A stretch of DNA of 60,893 nucleotides from an uncultured Lachnospiraceae bacterium (GTDB taxonomy: Bacteria > Bacillota > Clostridia > Lachnospirales > Lachnospiraceae). Location: positions 1-60,893 of the forward strand of contig CANRZW010000022.1 in the NCBI GenBank assembly GCA_947644545.1, written 5' to 3'. Positions 27,383 through 35,314 of the stretch are shown in pieces. Every line of letters starts with the position of its first letter. Within the stretch, counting starts at the first letter, position 1. The notes beneath the pieces are model-generated. The model did not search any database, was not told the DNA's origin, and saw only the letters and a program-made list of their open reading frames with translations. A program made the position numbers and the translations under genes.

Positions 27383-28483
27383 CTATTTTTCAAATGAATT
27401 CACAGCCTCAATTACCATCGACACTTCCTCGTCTGTCATTCCCACATAGATTGGCAGACTGATCTCTTCATCCGCGTACATCTCTGTAATCGGAAAATCT
27501 CCTCTCTTATATCCTAATTCGGCATAGCAGGGTGATAAATGCGGTGGAATCGGATAATGCACCTGCGTCTGTACACCGCAAGCTTCCATATGCCTTTGCA
27601 GCATTTCCCGTTTCCGTGCACGCACTGCAAATATATGATATACATGTGTACACCCTGTCCTTACTTGCGGAAGTATCACAGCAGAATTGCTAATTTCATC
27701 CAAATACCTCTGTGCGATCTGTGTTCTTCTCTGATTGCCTTCCTCCAAATACTGCAATCCTACTCCAAGTATTGCTGCCTGAATTTCATCCATACGAGTA
27801 TTAATTCCAGTAATTTCGTTGACATATTTCACTTTACTTCCATAGAAGCGGAGCATCCTAAGTTTCTCATCATAAGAATTATCATTTGTCAACAGCATTC
27901 CGGCATCCCCCATCGCCCCAAGGGGTTTTGTCGGATAAAAGCTAAAGCAGGATATGTCACTGTAAGTTCCTGCCTTTTTCCCATGCAACATTGCGCCGTG
28001 ACATTGTGCACAATCTTCAATCACAAACAGATTATGCTTTCTGGCAATACTAGAAATCTTCTCCATATCGCACATCTGACCATAAAGATGTACCGGCAGG
28101 ATTGCTTTTGTTCTGGAATTAATGGCTGCTTCGATCTTATCCGCATCAATTCCGTAGAACTGATCCGGTTCAACAAAAACAGGAGTCGCACCATTCTCCG
28201 TGATTCCCAGAACGGACGCAATATACGCATTAGCCTGGATGATCACCTCATCACCGGGACCGATGCCAAGCGCTCTGACCGCAAGAATCAGTGCATCTTG
28301 TCCGGAATTGACTCCAATGCCAAATTTCATTCCCATATATTCGGAGAAACTGCTTTCAAACGTTCTCAATTCCTTGCCAAGAACATACCAGCCGGATCGA
28401 AGCGCTCTAATTGCTGCATTTTCATATTCATTTTGATGCAAATCAAATTGTCTCTTCAAAACTGTAAACGAAACATTATTCAT
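27383..28483 (-). CDS. DegT/DnrJ/EryC1/StrS sugar aminotransferase
   Basis: A 366-residue PLP enzyme of the nucleotide-sugar aminotransferase family. GVNSGQDALILAVRAL is the N-terminal cofactor pocket, VIEDCAQCHGA holds the Asp that pairs with the pyridine, and SFYPTKPLGAMGD has the Schiff-base lysine. It transfers an amino group from glutamate to a keto sugar on a nucleotide. With two WxcM/FdtA-like cupins in the same operon, a 3-amino-3,6-dideoxyhexose route (FdtB/QdtB-like) is plausible, but a 4-amino sugar cannot be excluded. RmlA/RmlB are not in the window. Confidence 0.88.
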   Translation of the reverse strand: MNNVSFTVLKRQFDLHQNEYENAAIRALRSGWYVLGKELRTFESSFSEYMGMKFGIGVNSGQDALILAVRALGIGPGDEVIIQANAYIASVLGITENGATPVFVEPDQFYGIDADKIEAAINSRTKAILPVHLYGQMCDMEKISSIARKHNLFVIEDCAQCHGAMLHGKKAGTYSDISCFSFYPTKPLGAMGDAGMLLTNDNSYDEKLRMLRFYGSKVKYVNEITGINTRMDEIQAAILGVGLQYLEEGNQRRTQIAQRYLDEISNSAVILPQVRTGCTHVYHIFAVRARKREMLQRHMEACGVQTQVHYPIPPHLSPCYAELGYKRGDFPITEMYADEEISLPIYVGMTDEEVSMVIEAVNSFEK

Positions 28484-28546
28484 AACTTGTTTTCCTTATA
28501 CATATCATTCAAAATGGCAATTCTTTTGGCGGCATTACACCTGCCC

Positions 28547-29533
28547 TTAGAAATCAGTCTCATAAGTCTCATATCTTTTTACAAAATGCTTTCCTACAGA
28601 GATCTCACCGAATTTACAACGTCTCCCGTCAGCAATTTCGATCGCATTCAATACAGTATTCAATCCGGCCTGACAGGAAAAGCTCGTTCCGGCAGATAAT
28701 CTGGGATTAATCTCGATAATCCTGAACGTACCGTTTATCTCGAAAAACTCAGCATTAACAACGCCATGCAAATTCATTTTCCGCATGATCTTCTTACATA
28801 TTTCACTCAATCTTTCATCTCTTATAATTTCAACTGCAATCCCACAGCCACTTTCATTTCTAAGGTTTTCTTTTCTCTGCAATTGTGCAGACTGATTCGT
28901 TACTGCATTTCTAACCAAATCCACAGCAATAACATTTCCTTCTATATATTTCTGAACCAATACGTCTGCCGGAATACAGTTTCCACTACAAAGCTCTCTA
29001 AGCTGTTCCATAGTATCAACTCGGGTACATCCGTTACTTGCTCTGCCTTCCGTTGGTTTGACAAACAGCGGAAAATCCGACTCTTCAATATCCTGCAGCC
29101 TGTGAAAAGACTGAATATATATCTCCGATATGTTTTCCCTGATCCATTCAAAAAACAAATTTTTATGATGGCAAATTCGGATCAGCTCCGGGTTGGCAAG
29201 ACATAGTTTCACACCAATGTCATCGAAGCGGGATTTGTGCGCTGCAAGATTCGCAACCTCTTCATCTATAATCGCATAATAATATTGCACTTTCTTTTTT
29301 ATGCAAAAACTAATAACAAACTCGATATACTTTTCAAACTCACAAACAGAGGAAGGAAAAACATAAAATTCATCAACCTCCCTGGATGTGGCGATCTCAA
29401 CTTTGCTGTTAATATCCGCACCGATTATGTAATATTGCCCTGTTTTCCTTAACTCACAAACCACCGTTGTTGCCGCTGCTGTTCCAATTGCCGTTACCAA
29501 AACGACCGACTTATTTTCGTACTGTTTTTCCAT
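28547..29533 (-). CDS. CarB-like ATP-grasp ligase, second
   Basis: About 328 residues. A Rossmann-like start (VVLVTAIGTAAATTVV), the ATP-binding FPLFVKPTEGRASNG and the metal site FRIIEINPRLSAG show an ATP-grasp ligase. It is the fifth ATP-grasp gene of the locus and not closely similar to the others. I place the start at 29533, where GAGG lies about 10 bp upstream, instead of an earlier ATG without a ribosome site. It lies between the priming transferase and the aminotransferase. The substrate is unknown; an amino-acid or hydroxy-acid ligation is inferred. Confidence 0.78.
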   Translation of the reverse strand: MEKQYENKSVVLVTAIGTAAATTVVCELRKTGQYYIIGADINSKVEIATSREVDEFYVFPSSVCEFEKYIEFVISFCIKKKVQYYYAIIDEEVANLAAHKSRFDDIGVKLCLANPELIRICHHKNLFFEWIRENISEIYIQSFHRLQDIEESDFPLFVKPTEGRASNGCTRVDTMEQLRELCSGNCIPADVLVQKYIEGNVIAVDLVRNAVTNQSAQLQRKENLRNESGCGIAVEIIRDERLSEICKKIMRKMNLHGVVNAEFFEINGTFRIIEINPRLSAGTSFSCQAGLNTVLNAIEIADGRRCKFGEISVGKHFVKRYETYETDF

Positions 29534-29575
29534 TCCTTTTATTCCTCTTTGGAATTTGTTTATGTCCACAGGCTG

Positions 29576-30457
29576 CTATACCGAATTATCCATATATATT
29601 TCTTTATATCTTCTCAAACTGATCGCACATCCCTCATCATCATACCCTACAAAATAACTTGCCCCTTGAGCCTGGCCGCTGCGCCTATGCAGGGAACAGG
29701 CCATTTTAACCAATAAAAACAGCATCTTAATATCCGTCATAAAGCTCACATTTTCAACATACCAGACAGCGTTTTCATAACTATTCTGATACATGCTTCC
29801 ATTTTTGCATTCCACGGAAACCACTCTCGGACATTCCAACCCTGGCTTTACAGAAATACACTTCTTATGCCGCTTATTCATTCTTTCATAAATAAAAACC
29901 GGCATCGGCCTTGGCCCAATAATCGACATATCTCCTTTCAGTACACTCCAGAAATTCAGGAGTTCATCCAGAGAAAACTTTCGCATTATCTTACCGAACT
30001 TGGTAACCCGCTGTGCAGCCGGAAGCAATACACCGTTTGCATCTTTCTTCTCATTCATGCTGCGAAATTTCACCATTGTAAATAGTCTTTCATCTTTTCC
30101 AACTCTGGTCTGTCTGTAAAAAATCGGATTTCCTACATCAAAGAAGGTACAAATTCCAAATACAATATTCAATGGAAGAAAAACAATACACGCCGGCAAA
30201 GAAATCAAGATATCAAGACATCTTTTTACAACTCTTGTATAAATTGTATTTCTAGGAGAAACCTCCTCTGCTATGGAATTCGCATAATCAAGATTCTTTA
30301 TCCGAAGCAGCTTTGCAACAAACTCTTCTTCGCAGGACACAAGGTCATTGCCTTCTATCTTCCTGGTTTCAATTTTACGTTCAAAAGATACTCTATTGGC
30401 AAAAGCGCTTTTGTTTTCCGTATTATCGCAATGATCATTCATGACTGTAGCTTCCAT
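29576..30457 (-). CDS. Undecaprenyl-phosphate sugar phosphotransferase, EPS locus 2
   Basis: A 293-residue priming enzyme of the WbaP/WcaJ/PglC class. A 95-residue hydrophilic N-terminus precedes one hydrophobic segment (CLDILISLPACIVFLPLNIV), then KFRSMNEKK, DELLNFWSVLKGDMSIIGPRP and a PGLECPRV motif. A family-typical tail follows. It starts assembly of the locus-2 repeat unit on undecaprenyl phosphate. It is distinct from the locus-1 enzyme (10515-11219), so each locus carries its own priming step. The N-terminal extension is longer than in minimal PglC-like enzymes. Confidence 0.88.
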   Translation of the reverse strand: MEATVMNDHCDNTENKSAFANRVSFERKIETRKIEGNDLVSCEEEFVAKLLRIKNLDYANSIAEEVSPRNTIYTRVVKRCLDILISLPACIVFLPLNIVFGICTFFDVGNPIFYRQTRVGKDERLFTMVKFRSMNEKKDANGVLLPAAQRVTKFGKIMRKFSLDELLNFWSVLKGDMSIIGPRPMPVFIYERMNKRHKKCISVKPGLECPRVVSVECKNGSMYQNSYENAVWYVENVSFMTDIKMLFLLVKMACSLHRRSGQAQGASYFVGYDDEGCAISLRRYKEIYMDNSV

Positions 30458-30502
30458 TCAACTCACCTATCTCACAATAAATTTCTTATACCCAAATACT
30501 GT

Positions 30503-30937
30503 TTATCTCATTTCCGCTTCTATTTCGTCTACAAACTCATCAAAATTTCTTATATATTCTTCCGGATCATAATACTCATTTGTCAAAACCATCAATACCG
30601 AATCTTCTGTAAAGTCGTACATCTCCTTCCAGACCATACGCGGTAAATATACTGCCTCCTGCGGGCGGCTTAATTCGTAAATAATTTCTCTGTTTTTTTC
30701 ATCAATCACCTTAACCTTGCTTTGTCCGGAAACATTAAACAACACAAATTCAGATTTCCGATTTGCATGTTTTCCTCTCACAAGACCTACATTTCCCTTG
30801 CCGAAAATATAGAAAATTCTCTTAATTTCAAATGGTATATCTTTCTTTCCTTCTATTTCAAGGACAATGGCATTTTCCTTATCATATGCAAGATCCGGAA
30901 TGGAAAGCGTCCTAATACCAGCAGTGTACTTATTCAT
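30503..30937 (-). CDS. WxcM/FdtA-like cupin, sugar 3,4-ketoisomerase-like
   Basis: A 144-residue single cupin with the family pattern GKGNVGLVRGKHANRKS, VYLPRMVWKEMYDF and EYYDPEEYIRNFDEF. FdtA-type enzymes convert dTDP-4-keto-6-deoxyglucose to its 3-keto isomer using the His pair of RGxHAH. Here the motif reads RGKHAN, so the second His is Asn. It may therefore be a variant isomerase or act on another step. It is 17 bp after a second, more divergent copy and precedes the priming transferase. GGGAGG ribosome site. Confidence 0.8.
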   Translation of the reverse strand: MNKYTAGIRTLSIPDLAYDKENAIVLEIEGKKDIPFEIKRIFYIFGKGNVGLVRGKHANRKSEFVLFNVSGQSKVKVIDEKNREIIYELSRPQEAVYLPRMVWKEMYDFTEDSVLMVLTNEYYDPEEYIRNFDEFVDEIEAEMR

Positions 30938-30954
30938 CCTGTTCCTCCCACAAT

Positions 30955-31386
30955 CTATTTTCCCTTTGATAACCAGCCCTCTTTGTTCACAAAATCCATA
31001 TATGCACTATAATCACTACATAAATATTCTTTATCATAATGACCATGTGCAGCTATGCACAAGACACTGTTTTTCTGCCTCCAGGTTATCTCACGCCACA
31101 TATTTGAGCCGAGAATCAATCCGGTTGACGGATCATTCAACATAATAGCTTCTCTTTGCTGTCCATCATCTACCAGGACAGTAATTTCTCCATACGGGCA
31201 GAATAAAATATATTGGCCGTGTTCTCGTGCATCAAAACCACATTGCTTATTTCCTTCCGACTCATAAACACAATATAATCTATCTATTGAAAACGGAATA
31301 TCCTGTCCTCCCTCCATAAACGAAAGTCCGGAATCCAGTTCATTTTTCGTTACTGCTGTACGAATTTTGATCACTTCATAATCCAT
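30955..31386 (-). CDS. Divergent WxcM/FdtA-like cupin lacking catalytic histidines
   Basis: A 143-residue relative of the neighbouring cupin: IPFSIDRLYCVYE, LILGSNMWREI and HYDKEYLCSDYSAYMDF align with its landmarks. The active-site motif RGxHAH reads CGFDAR, so both histidines and the arginine are replaced. Catalysis by the known FdtA mechanism is unlikely. It may be a partner subunit or have a changed substrate. It is the first biosynthetic gene of the locus-2 cluster after a 373-bp non-coding region. GGAGG lies somewhat far (about 12 bp) from the ATG. Confidence 0.75.
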   Translation of the reverse strand: MDYEVIKIRTAVTKNELDSGLSFMEGGQDIPFSIDRLYCVYESEGNKQCGFDAREHGQYILFCPYGEITVLVDDGQQREAIMLNDPSTGLILGSNMWREITWRQKNSVLCIAAHGHYDKEYLCSDYSAYMDFVNKEGWLSKGK

Positions 31387-31470
31387 AAAAACATATCGCC
31401 TCCAACTCCACTAAGTAACATTCTACACGGAACATAAGTCATCTGCCTGCTGTCAAAAAAAGAGATTCAT

Positions 31471-31551
31471 TCACAGCTGACACGCTCCGATCACCCATGC
31501 CTCTGTTAGCAGACTCTCTTCAAACTTAATGATTATTTTTCTTCTGTCCAT
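31471..31551 (-). CDS. Candidate 26-residue leader peptide upstream of the EPS locus-2 genes
   Basis: A leftward micro-ORF whose ATG follows GAGGAG with good spacing. It encodes MDRRKIIIKFEESLLTEAW then VIGACQL and stops 85 bp before the first cupin gene. It may be a leader peptide, a regulatory uORF or chance. The rest of 31387-31759 holds a G9 tract (31630-31638), a hairpin and a palindrome; I see no clear strong promoter. Confidence 0.35.
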   Translation of the reverse strand: MDRRKIIIKFEESLLTEAWVIGACQL

Positions 31552-31629
31552 ATCACTTCTCCTCATAACTGTCAATTTGCGTGCTCATAGATTCCTGTCA
31601 TGCAAGAAGCAAGAGGTAATATGGTTTTA

Positions 31630-31638
31630 CCCCCCCCC
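31630..31638 (-). repeat. G9 homopolymer in the intergenic region before EPS locus-2 genes
   Basis: Nine C on the plus strand. It lies between the paralogous secreted-protein gene's hairpin and the candidate leader peptide. Length variation could change promoter spacing or mRNA structure. Confidence 0.85.
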
Positions 31639-31651
31639 ACATAATTTTTAG

Positions 31652-31681
31652 GGCGTACTACCGTCTGGACGGCAGCACGCC
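31652..31681 (-). other. Strong hairpin lacking a T-run, downstream of secreted-protein paralogue 2
   Basis: GGCGTACTACCGTC (31652-31665) can pair with GACGGCAGCACGCC (31668-31681), allowing G-U pairs. On the minus strand it is followed by TAAAAATTATG, not a T-run. It is the counterpart of the terminator at 11293-11326 but looks unable to terminate well, so transcription may continue into EPS locus 2. Confidence 0.6.
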
Positions 31682-31710
31682 ATCCCCACACTCGGTATCA
31701 TAAAACTGAC

Positions 31711-31734
31711 TAATTAATCATGCATGATTAATTA
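31711..31734. repeat. 24-bp perfect palindrome, copy 2
   Basis: Identical to 11368-11391, again between a secreted-protein stop codon and the following hairpin. Its conservation with the gene marks the unit that was duplicated. Confidence 0.75.
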
Positions 31735-31759
31735 ATTTAAAACAGTTCAAACTGATGCA

Positions 31760-32344
31760 TTACTGTACTGCAGGCAGCTCAATAAATGCAATTGTACCAA
31801 GGGACTTCATGTTAACTACAACATGATCGTCTCTGATCTCTGTAACTTCTACTTCAACCCATGTTCCGTTTACATACTGGTAAACTTTGATGTTCTGACC
31901 GGCTTTCACGCCTTTTGCATAGAAGTTAACGGTTGCCGTATTGAAGGATACGGAAGCCTTGATCGTAGCAACGTTCAAAACTCTGCCGCCTAAGCTGTTT
32001 GCAAATGTCTTCGCAAAGCTGACATAAGCATAGTAAGGCTTTAACACTGAAAATGTCTGATTACTGGGTGCGCCATTGATCAGAACATGTCCGCCCTGTC
32101 CAACAGGGGTAACATTCTCAAGACCAGGCAGCTTCGTAATCGCATTGTTCATATACTCCCCTACGGTCTTACCCTCTTCGGCAGCTGCGATACCAACCGC
32201 AGTCTGGCTCATGGGCAGTGTCGCAGGCGTCGCAACGACCGCCTGAGAAGCTACAGCAGAAGCCGTGGGGCTCTTAGCAGCCATAACAGGCATGGATACT
32301 ACCATCGCGCCGGCTAATACCAACGCAAATACCTTTTTCAACAT
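31760..32344 (-). CDS. Small secreted protein of unknown function, paralogue 2
   Basis: About 194 residues, nearly identical to the protein at 11430-12005 (signal peptide MLKKVFALVLAGAMVVSMP, EEGKTVGEYMNNAITKLPGL, KVYQYVNGTWVEVEVTE). It has four extra residues at the C-terminus. Start 32344 was chosen because the AGGAGG ribosome site overlaps the upstream in-frame ATG. It follows the second LCP gene with the same leader hairpin as copy 1. Secreted, probably tied to EPS export, anchoring or matrix; function unknown. Confidence 0.8.
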   Translation of the reverse strand: MLKKVFALVLAGAMVVSMPVMAAKSPTASAVASQAVVATPATLPMSQTAVGIAAAEEGKTVGEYMNNAITKLPGLENVTPVGQGGHVLINGAPSNQTFSVLKPYYAYVSFAKTFANSLGGRVLNVATIKASVSFNTATVNFYAKGVKAGQNIKVYQYVNGTWVEVEVTEIRDDHVVVNMKSLGTIAFIELPAVQ

Positions 32345-32388
32345 GTAATTCATTCCTCCTTTCATAGCCTAAGTGTGGTTTATATTTA

Positions 32389-32406
32389 CACCCGGTTGCC
32401 CGGATG
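32389..32406 (-). other. Conserved leader hairpin before secreted-protein gene, copy 2
   Basis: CACCCGG/CCGGATG (with a G-U pair) form the same stem as at 12050-12067. The adjacent AACCACACTTAGGC is identical in both leaders and could pair through CCACACT with AGTGTGG found downstream of both genes. Confidence 0.5.
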
Positions 32407-32422
32407 GAAATACCATAATCCG

Positions 32423-33544
32423 TCATTCTTCTGTCATCTTCTGAGCGTTCTGCTCAACTTCCTCGTAGAAGATCTCCAGGATCATCTCATACAGTGCCGT
32501 CTCATCAGGATAAAACTCCTCGAACTGCTCGCCCATAACGGTTTCTCCCGCCATCGTGTACAGATCCTCCTCACTGAACCGATAGTCTTTCAGAATCGAA
32601 GCCAGATAAGTTGCCTCATCCAGCGATACATTGGTCACCATCTGGGACATTACCGCCTGATAAAGATCCGCCACAACAGTAAGGTCTGCCGCCACCTTTT
32701 CCTTTGTCTTGCCGATAAACGCACGCAGATACTGTTTCTGACGTCCAAGTCTCTCATCCGCGGAGCCGAAAACGTTGACATCCCTGTATTTCACATACCA
32801 GAAAGCATTTTTCCCTTCCAGATGTACCGTATTGCCTTTCGTAAATTCTTTATTAATGTTTGTCATATCCGCCGTCAACGTGACGTCAATACCGCCTACC
32901 GCATCATTGATGGTCTCTATGGCGCTCATATTAATGGCCGCATAGCCATGCACGGGCATCTGATAGAAGAGTTTCTGCACCGCGCGCTGCTGGTACTCGC
33001 AGCTCTTTTCCACACCATTGCCAAATCCATGCTGTGTGGCAAGCTGTGCCTTTACTGTCGTAAAGTAGTTTCCTTCCTCATCATACACATCGATATCCGT
33101 CATGGTATTGCGGTTGACCGCGATCACCTTGATGGATTTATTTTTCGGATTCATGACTGCCAGAAAGATCGCATCCGCCTGGCCGCCGTCCGTTCCCTCC
33201 GCCACTTCCTTCACATCATTCTTTTTGTCGATTCCCATAATGAGGAAGGTCATGATCTCCTCGTTATATTGATAGATGACGTCCTGATACTTTACCCATC
33301 CTTCTTCCCAGACGCGTTTCTCTTCTTCTGTCAGTTCCTCCTGCTGTGTCGTTTCCAGAGCAGGCTTCACGGTATTTGCCTCATTCATAAGACGGTTCCT
33401 GCCCATAGCCCGAACAATCTCGAAACTGCCGATCAGAACCGCAGCAAAGAGGATCAGGGTTGCTGACGTGATCAACGCCATGTTCTTCTTACTCTTCTTA
33501 CCTTTTTCGTTCTGCTCTCTTCTTTCCTTCTTCTTATCTCTCAT
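32423..33544 (-). CDS. LytR-CpsA-Psr (LCP) family glycopolymer transferase, locus 2
   Basis: A 373-residue type II membrane protein: basic N-terminus, a helix (MALITSATLILFAAVLIGSF), short acidic linker, and an LCP domain starting IMTFLIMGIDKKND. It shares long stretches with the locus-1 LCP protein (GTDGGQADAIFLAV, MSAIETINDAVGGIDVT, DERLGRQKQYL). It should ligate the EPS to the cell wall or another acceptor outside the membrane. It follows the DUF5011-like gene by 36 bp in the cps operon. There is no sortase-like gene in this copy of the cassette. Confidence 0.9.
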   Translation of the reverse strand: MRDKKKERREQNEKGKKSKKNMALITSATLILFAAVLIGSFEIVRAMGRNRLMNEANTVKPALETTQQEELTEEEKRVWEEGWVKYQDVIYQYNEEIMTFLIMGIDKKNDVKEVAEGTDGGQADAIFLAVMNPKNKSIKVIAVNRNTMTDIDVYDEEGNYFTTVKAQLATQHGFGNGVEKSCEYQQRAVQKLFYQMPVHGYAAINMSAIETINDAVGGIDVTLTADMTNINKEFTKGNTVHLEGKNAFWYVKYRDVNVFGSADERLGRQKQYLRAFIGKTKEKVAADLTVVADLYQAVMSQMVTNVSLDEATYLASILKDYRFSEEDLYTMAGETVMGEQFEEFYPDETALYEMILEIFYEEVEQNAQKMTEE

Positions 33545-33580
33545 CTCTACCTGCCATTTGCTGTGATCTAAGCCGACCTG

Positions 33581-34438
33581 CTACCTTACAATAATGGTAA
33601 AAGGCACTTCCTGCGACCGGTTCCCATCGGAATCTTCCACATATACGGTAACCGGATAGGTTCCGGGTCTGTTTCTGTTAAATTGACTGACCTTAAGGTT
33701 ATAATAGAGCGTTTCGTAATTATCCTTATCATCCCGCATGGTCTCGATGATCTCTGTCCAGGGCGGATTCGTCCCGGCATCGATCGTGATCTCGGACCTG
33801 CCAAGCACCAGTTCCGGTACACCTATATTCACTCTCTCTGTATTCTCCGCTTCTGCCGGCTGCTGCGCCTCATCAGGCTGCGTATCATTTCCCGCTGGCA
33901 AAACCGCTTCTTCCGCCTCCTCATCGGTCTGCTCTTCTTCGTCGTCCCCGGCCGCATCCTGTCTGTCTGCCACCTCATCAACCGTCTCTTCCACACTGCC
34001 TTCTTCTGCATCCGGCTCTTTTGCAGCATCTTCCTGTAGTCCCGCTTCTGTCTGTTCGATCTCTGTACCCTGTATGCCCACAGCCTCCTGTACCGCCTCA
34101 GGTTCCGGATACTCTGCATGAAACAATTTCGATATCTTCGTAACGTTACCGGATCTGTCACTGACGGCATAATATACCACTGCCGTCTGCTCTTTCTTCT
34201 TCTCCGTGATCTTCTCGATCACAATCCGGTCTGTCACATCACCGTCTCTGTTATCATTGGCCGTGATTCCCTGAACCAACTCTGTCATATCCATATCCGG
34301 AGAATAGATAATATCCGTCGCTTCCAACAGGAATTTCGGCGCGGTCCTGTCCGCCTGCATGTACCTTACAATGCAGAACAAAAGCAATATTGTGTTCAAA
34401 AGCGCAAGCCCAATGCCGATTATCTTATTCTGGTTCAT
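33581..34438 (-). CDS. Membrane-anchored protein with two Ig-like/DUF5011-type domains
   Basis: A 285-residue protein with an N-terminal membrane helix (about 5-25), an Ig-like domain with the DNRDGDVTDRI and VSDRSGNVT signature of DUF5011/HYR repeats, a long acidic Glu/Asp-rich linker (about 110-195) and a second Ig-like domain ending VYVEDSDGNRSQEVPFTIIV. It is extracytoplasmic. Ig-like domains of this type usually bind carbohydrate or proteins. It lies between the BY-kinase and LCP genes, so it likely works at the EPS export or attachment site. Precise role unknown. Confidence 0.8.
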   Translation of the reverse strand: MNQNKIIGIGLALLNTILLLFCIVRYMQADRTAPKFLLEATDIIYSPDMDMTELVQGITANDNRDGDVTDRIVIEKITEKKKEQTAVVYYAVSDRSGNVTKISKLFHAEYPEPEAVQEAVGIQGTEIEQTEAGLQEDAAKEPDAEEGSVEETVDEVADRQDAAGDDEEEQTDEEAEEAVLPAGNDTQPDEAQQPAEAENTERVNIGVPELVLGRSEITIDAGTNPPWTEIIETMRDDKDNYETLYYNLKVSQFNRNRPGTYPVTVYVEDSDGNRSQEVPFTIIVR

Positions 34439-34463
34439 CTGTTCTTCTCCTGCTGTTAACCTT

Positions 34464-35312
34464 TTAGAGATCCTGCAGATACTCTATATCCGCATCCTGC
34501 AGTTCTTCTGCTTTCTTTTCCTTCTTCCCGGCAGTATTCCGGCCGTCCGCATTCTTGTCCTCAGATTTTTCCTGGCTGTCAGGATTTTCTGCCGTAACGA
34601 CGCTCTCTTCCCCATATTTGCCGTAATATTTGCCATAGTACTTTCCGTAATATCGGCCGTAATGGCCATAGTATCCCCTGGTATTCATCTCTACCTTATT
34701 CAGGACTACTCCCAGGATACGGCTGCCGGATTTATCCAGCTGCCCCTTCACGGTCTGTACAAACCGATAACTGATGGCATTGTTCTCGACGACTACGATC
34801 GTCCCGTCACAGTTCTTGGCCACCACGGCCGCATCGATCACGCTGCCAAGCGGCGGCGTATCCACAATGATATAGTCAAAATATGTTTTCATATCCTGCA
34901 GATTGGTCACAAACCTGTCACTTCCCAGAAGTTCGCTGGGATTCGGCGGCACAGGCCCGGCCACGATCACATGCAGACCTTCCACATTGGTCTGGCACAT
35001 GGCTTCCTCAAAACTGCACTTGCCAATCAGACAATGGCTGAGTCCGTGCCTTACCGCACCGGTCTTATAACGTCCAACCAGCACCGACTTACGCATATCA
35101 GCATCCACTAGCAGTGTCTTGTTCCCGGCTTCCGCAAAGGCCTTGGCCATCTCCATGGCCACACTGGACTTGCCTTCATTCGGAGTGCAGCTCGTGATGG
35201 ATACGATTTTCACATCACTGCCACAGAATTCCACATTACTGCGCAGGGTCTTAAACGCTTCTTTCATGCGGTAGTCCATATTCATATTGAATTGCAATTC
35301 TATCTGCTGCAT
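34464..35312 (-). CDS. cpsD: CpsD/CapB-type tyrosine kinase (BY-kinase)
   Basis: A 282-residue BY-kinase: Walker A CTPNEGKSSVAMEMA, Walker A' LLVDADMRKS, and Walker B DYIIVDTPP. The C-terminus has a tyrosine cluster with a repeated YYGK pattern, the site of autophosphorylation in this family, then a charged tail. It has no membrane segment and needs the adjacent CpsC-like protein for activation. It controls chain length and export of the polymer. It follows cpsC by 2 bp. CpsB (36139-36870) is the likely phosphatase. Confidence 0.92.
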   Translation of the reverse strand: MQQIELQFNMNMDYRMKEAFKTLRSNVEFCGSDVKIVSITSCTPNEGKSSVAMEMAKAFAEAGNKTLLVDADMRKSVLVGRYKTGAVRHGLSHCLIGKCSFEEAMCQTNVEGLHVIVAGPVPPNPSELLGSDRFVTNLQDMKTYFDYIIVDTPPLGSVIDAAVVAKNCDGTIVVVENNAISYRFVQTVKGQLDKSGSRILGVVLNKVEMNTRGYYGHYGRYYGKYYGKYYGKYGEESVVTAENPDSQEKSEDKNADGRNTAGKKEKKAEELQDADIEYLQDL

Positions 35313-35314
35313 CT

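Noticed and set aside
27539..28699. Plus-strand open frame of 386 codons opposite the aminotransferase gene
   Set aside because: It is an antisense shadow of an unmistakable DegT-family gene and its translation has no domain features.
32375..33466. Plus-strand open frame of 363 codons opposite the second LCP gene
   Set aside because: It mirrors the LCP codons, has no ribosome site or recognisable domain, and is His/Cys/Ile-rich as expected for an antisense frame.
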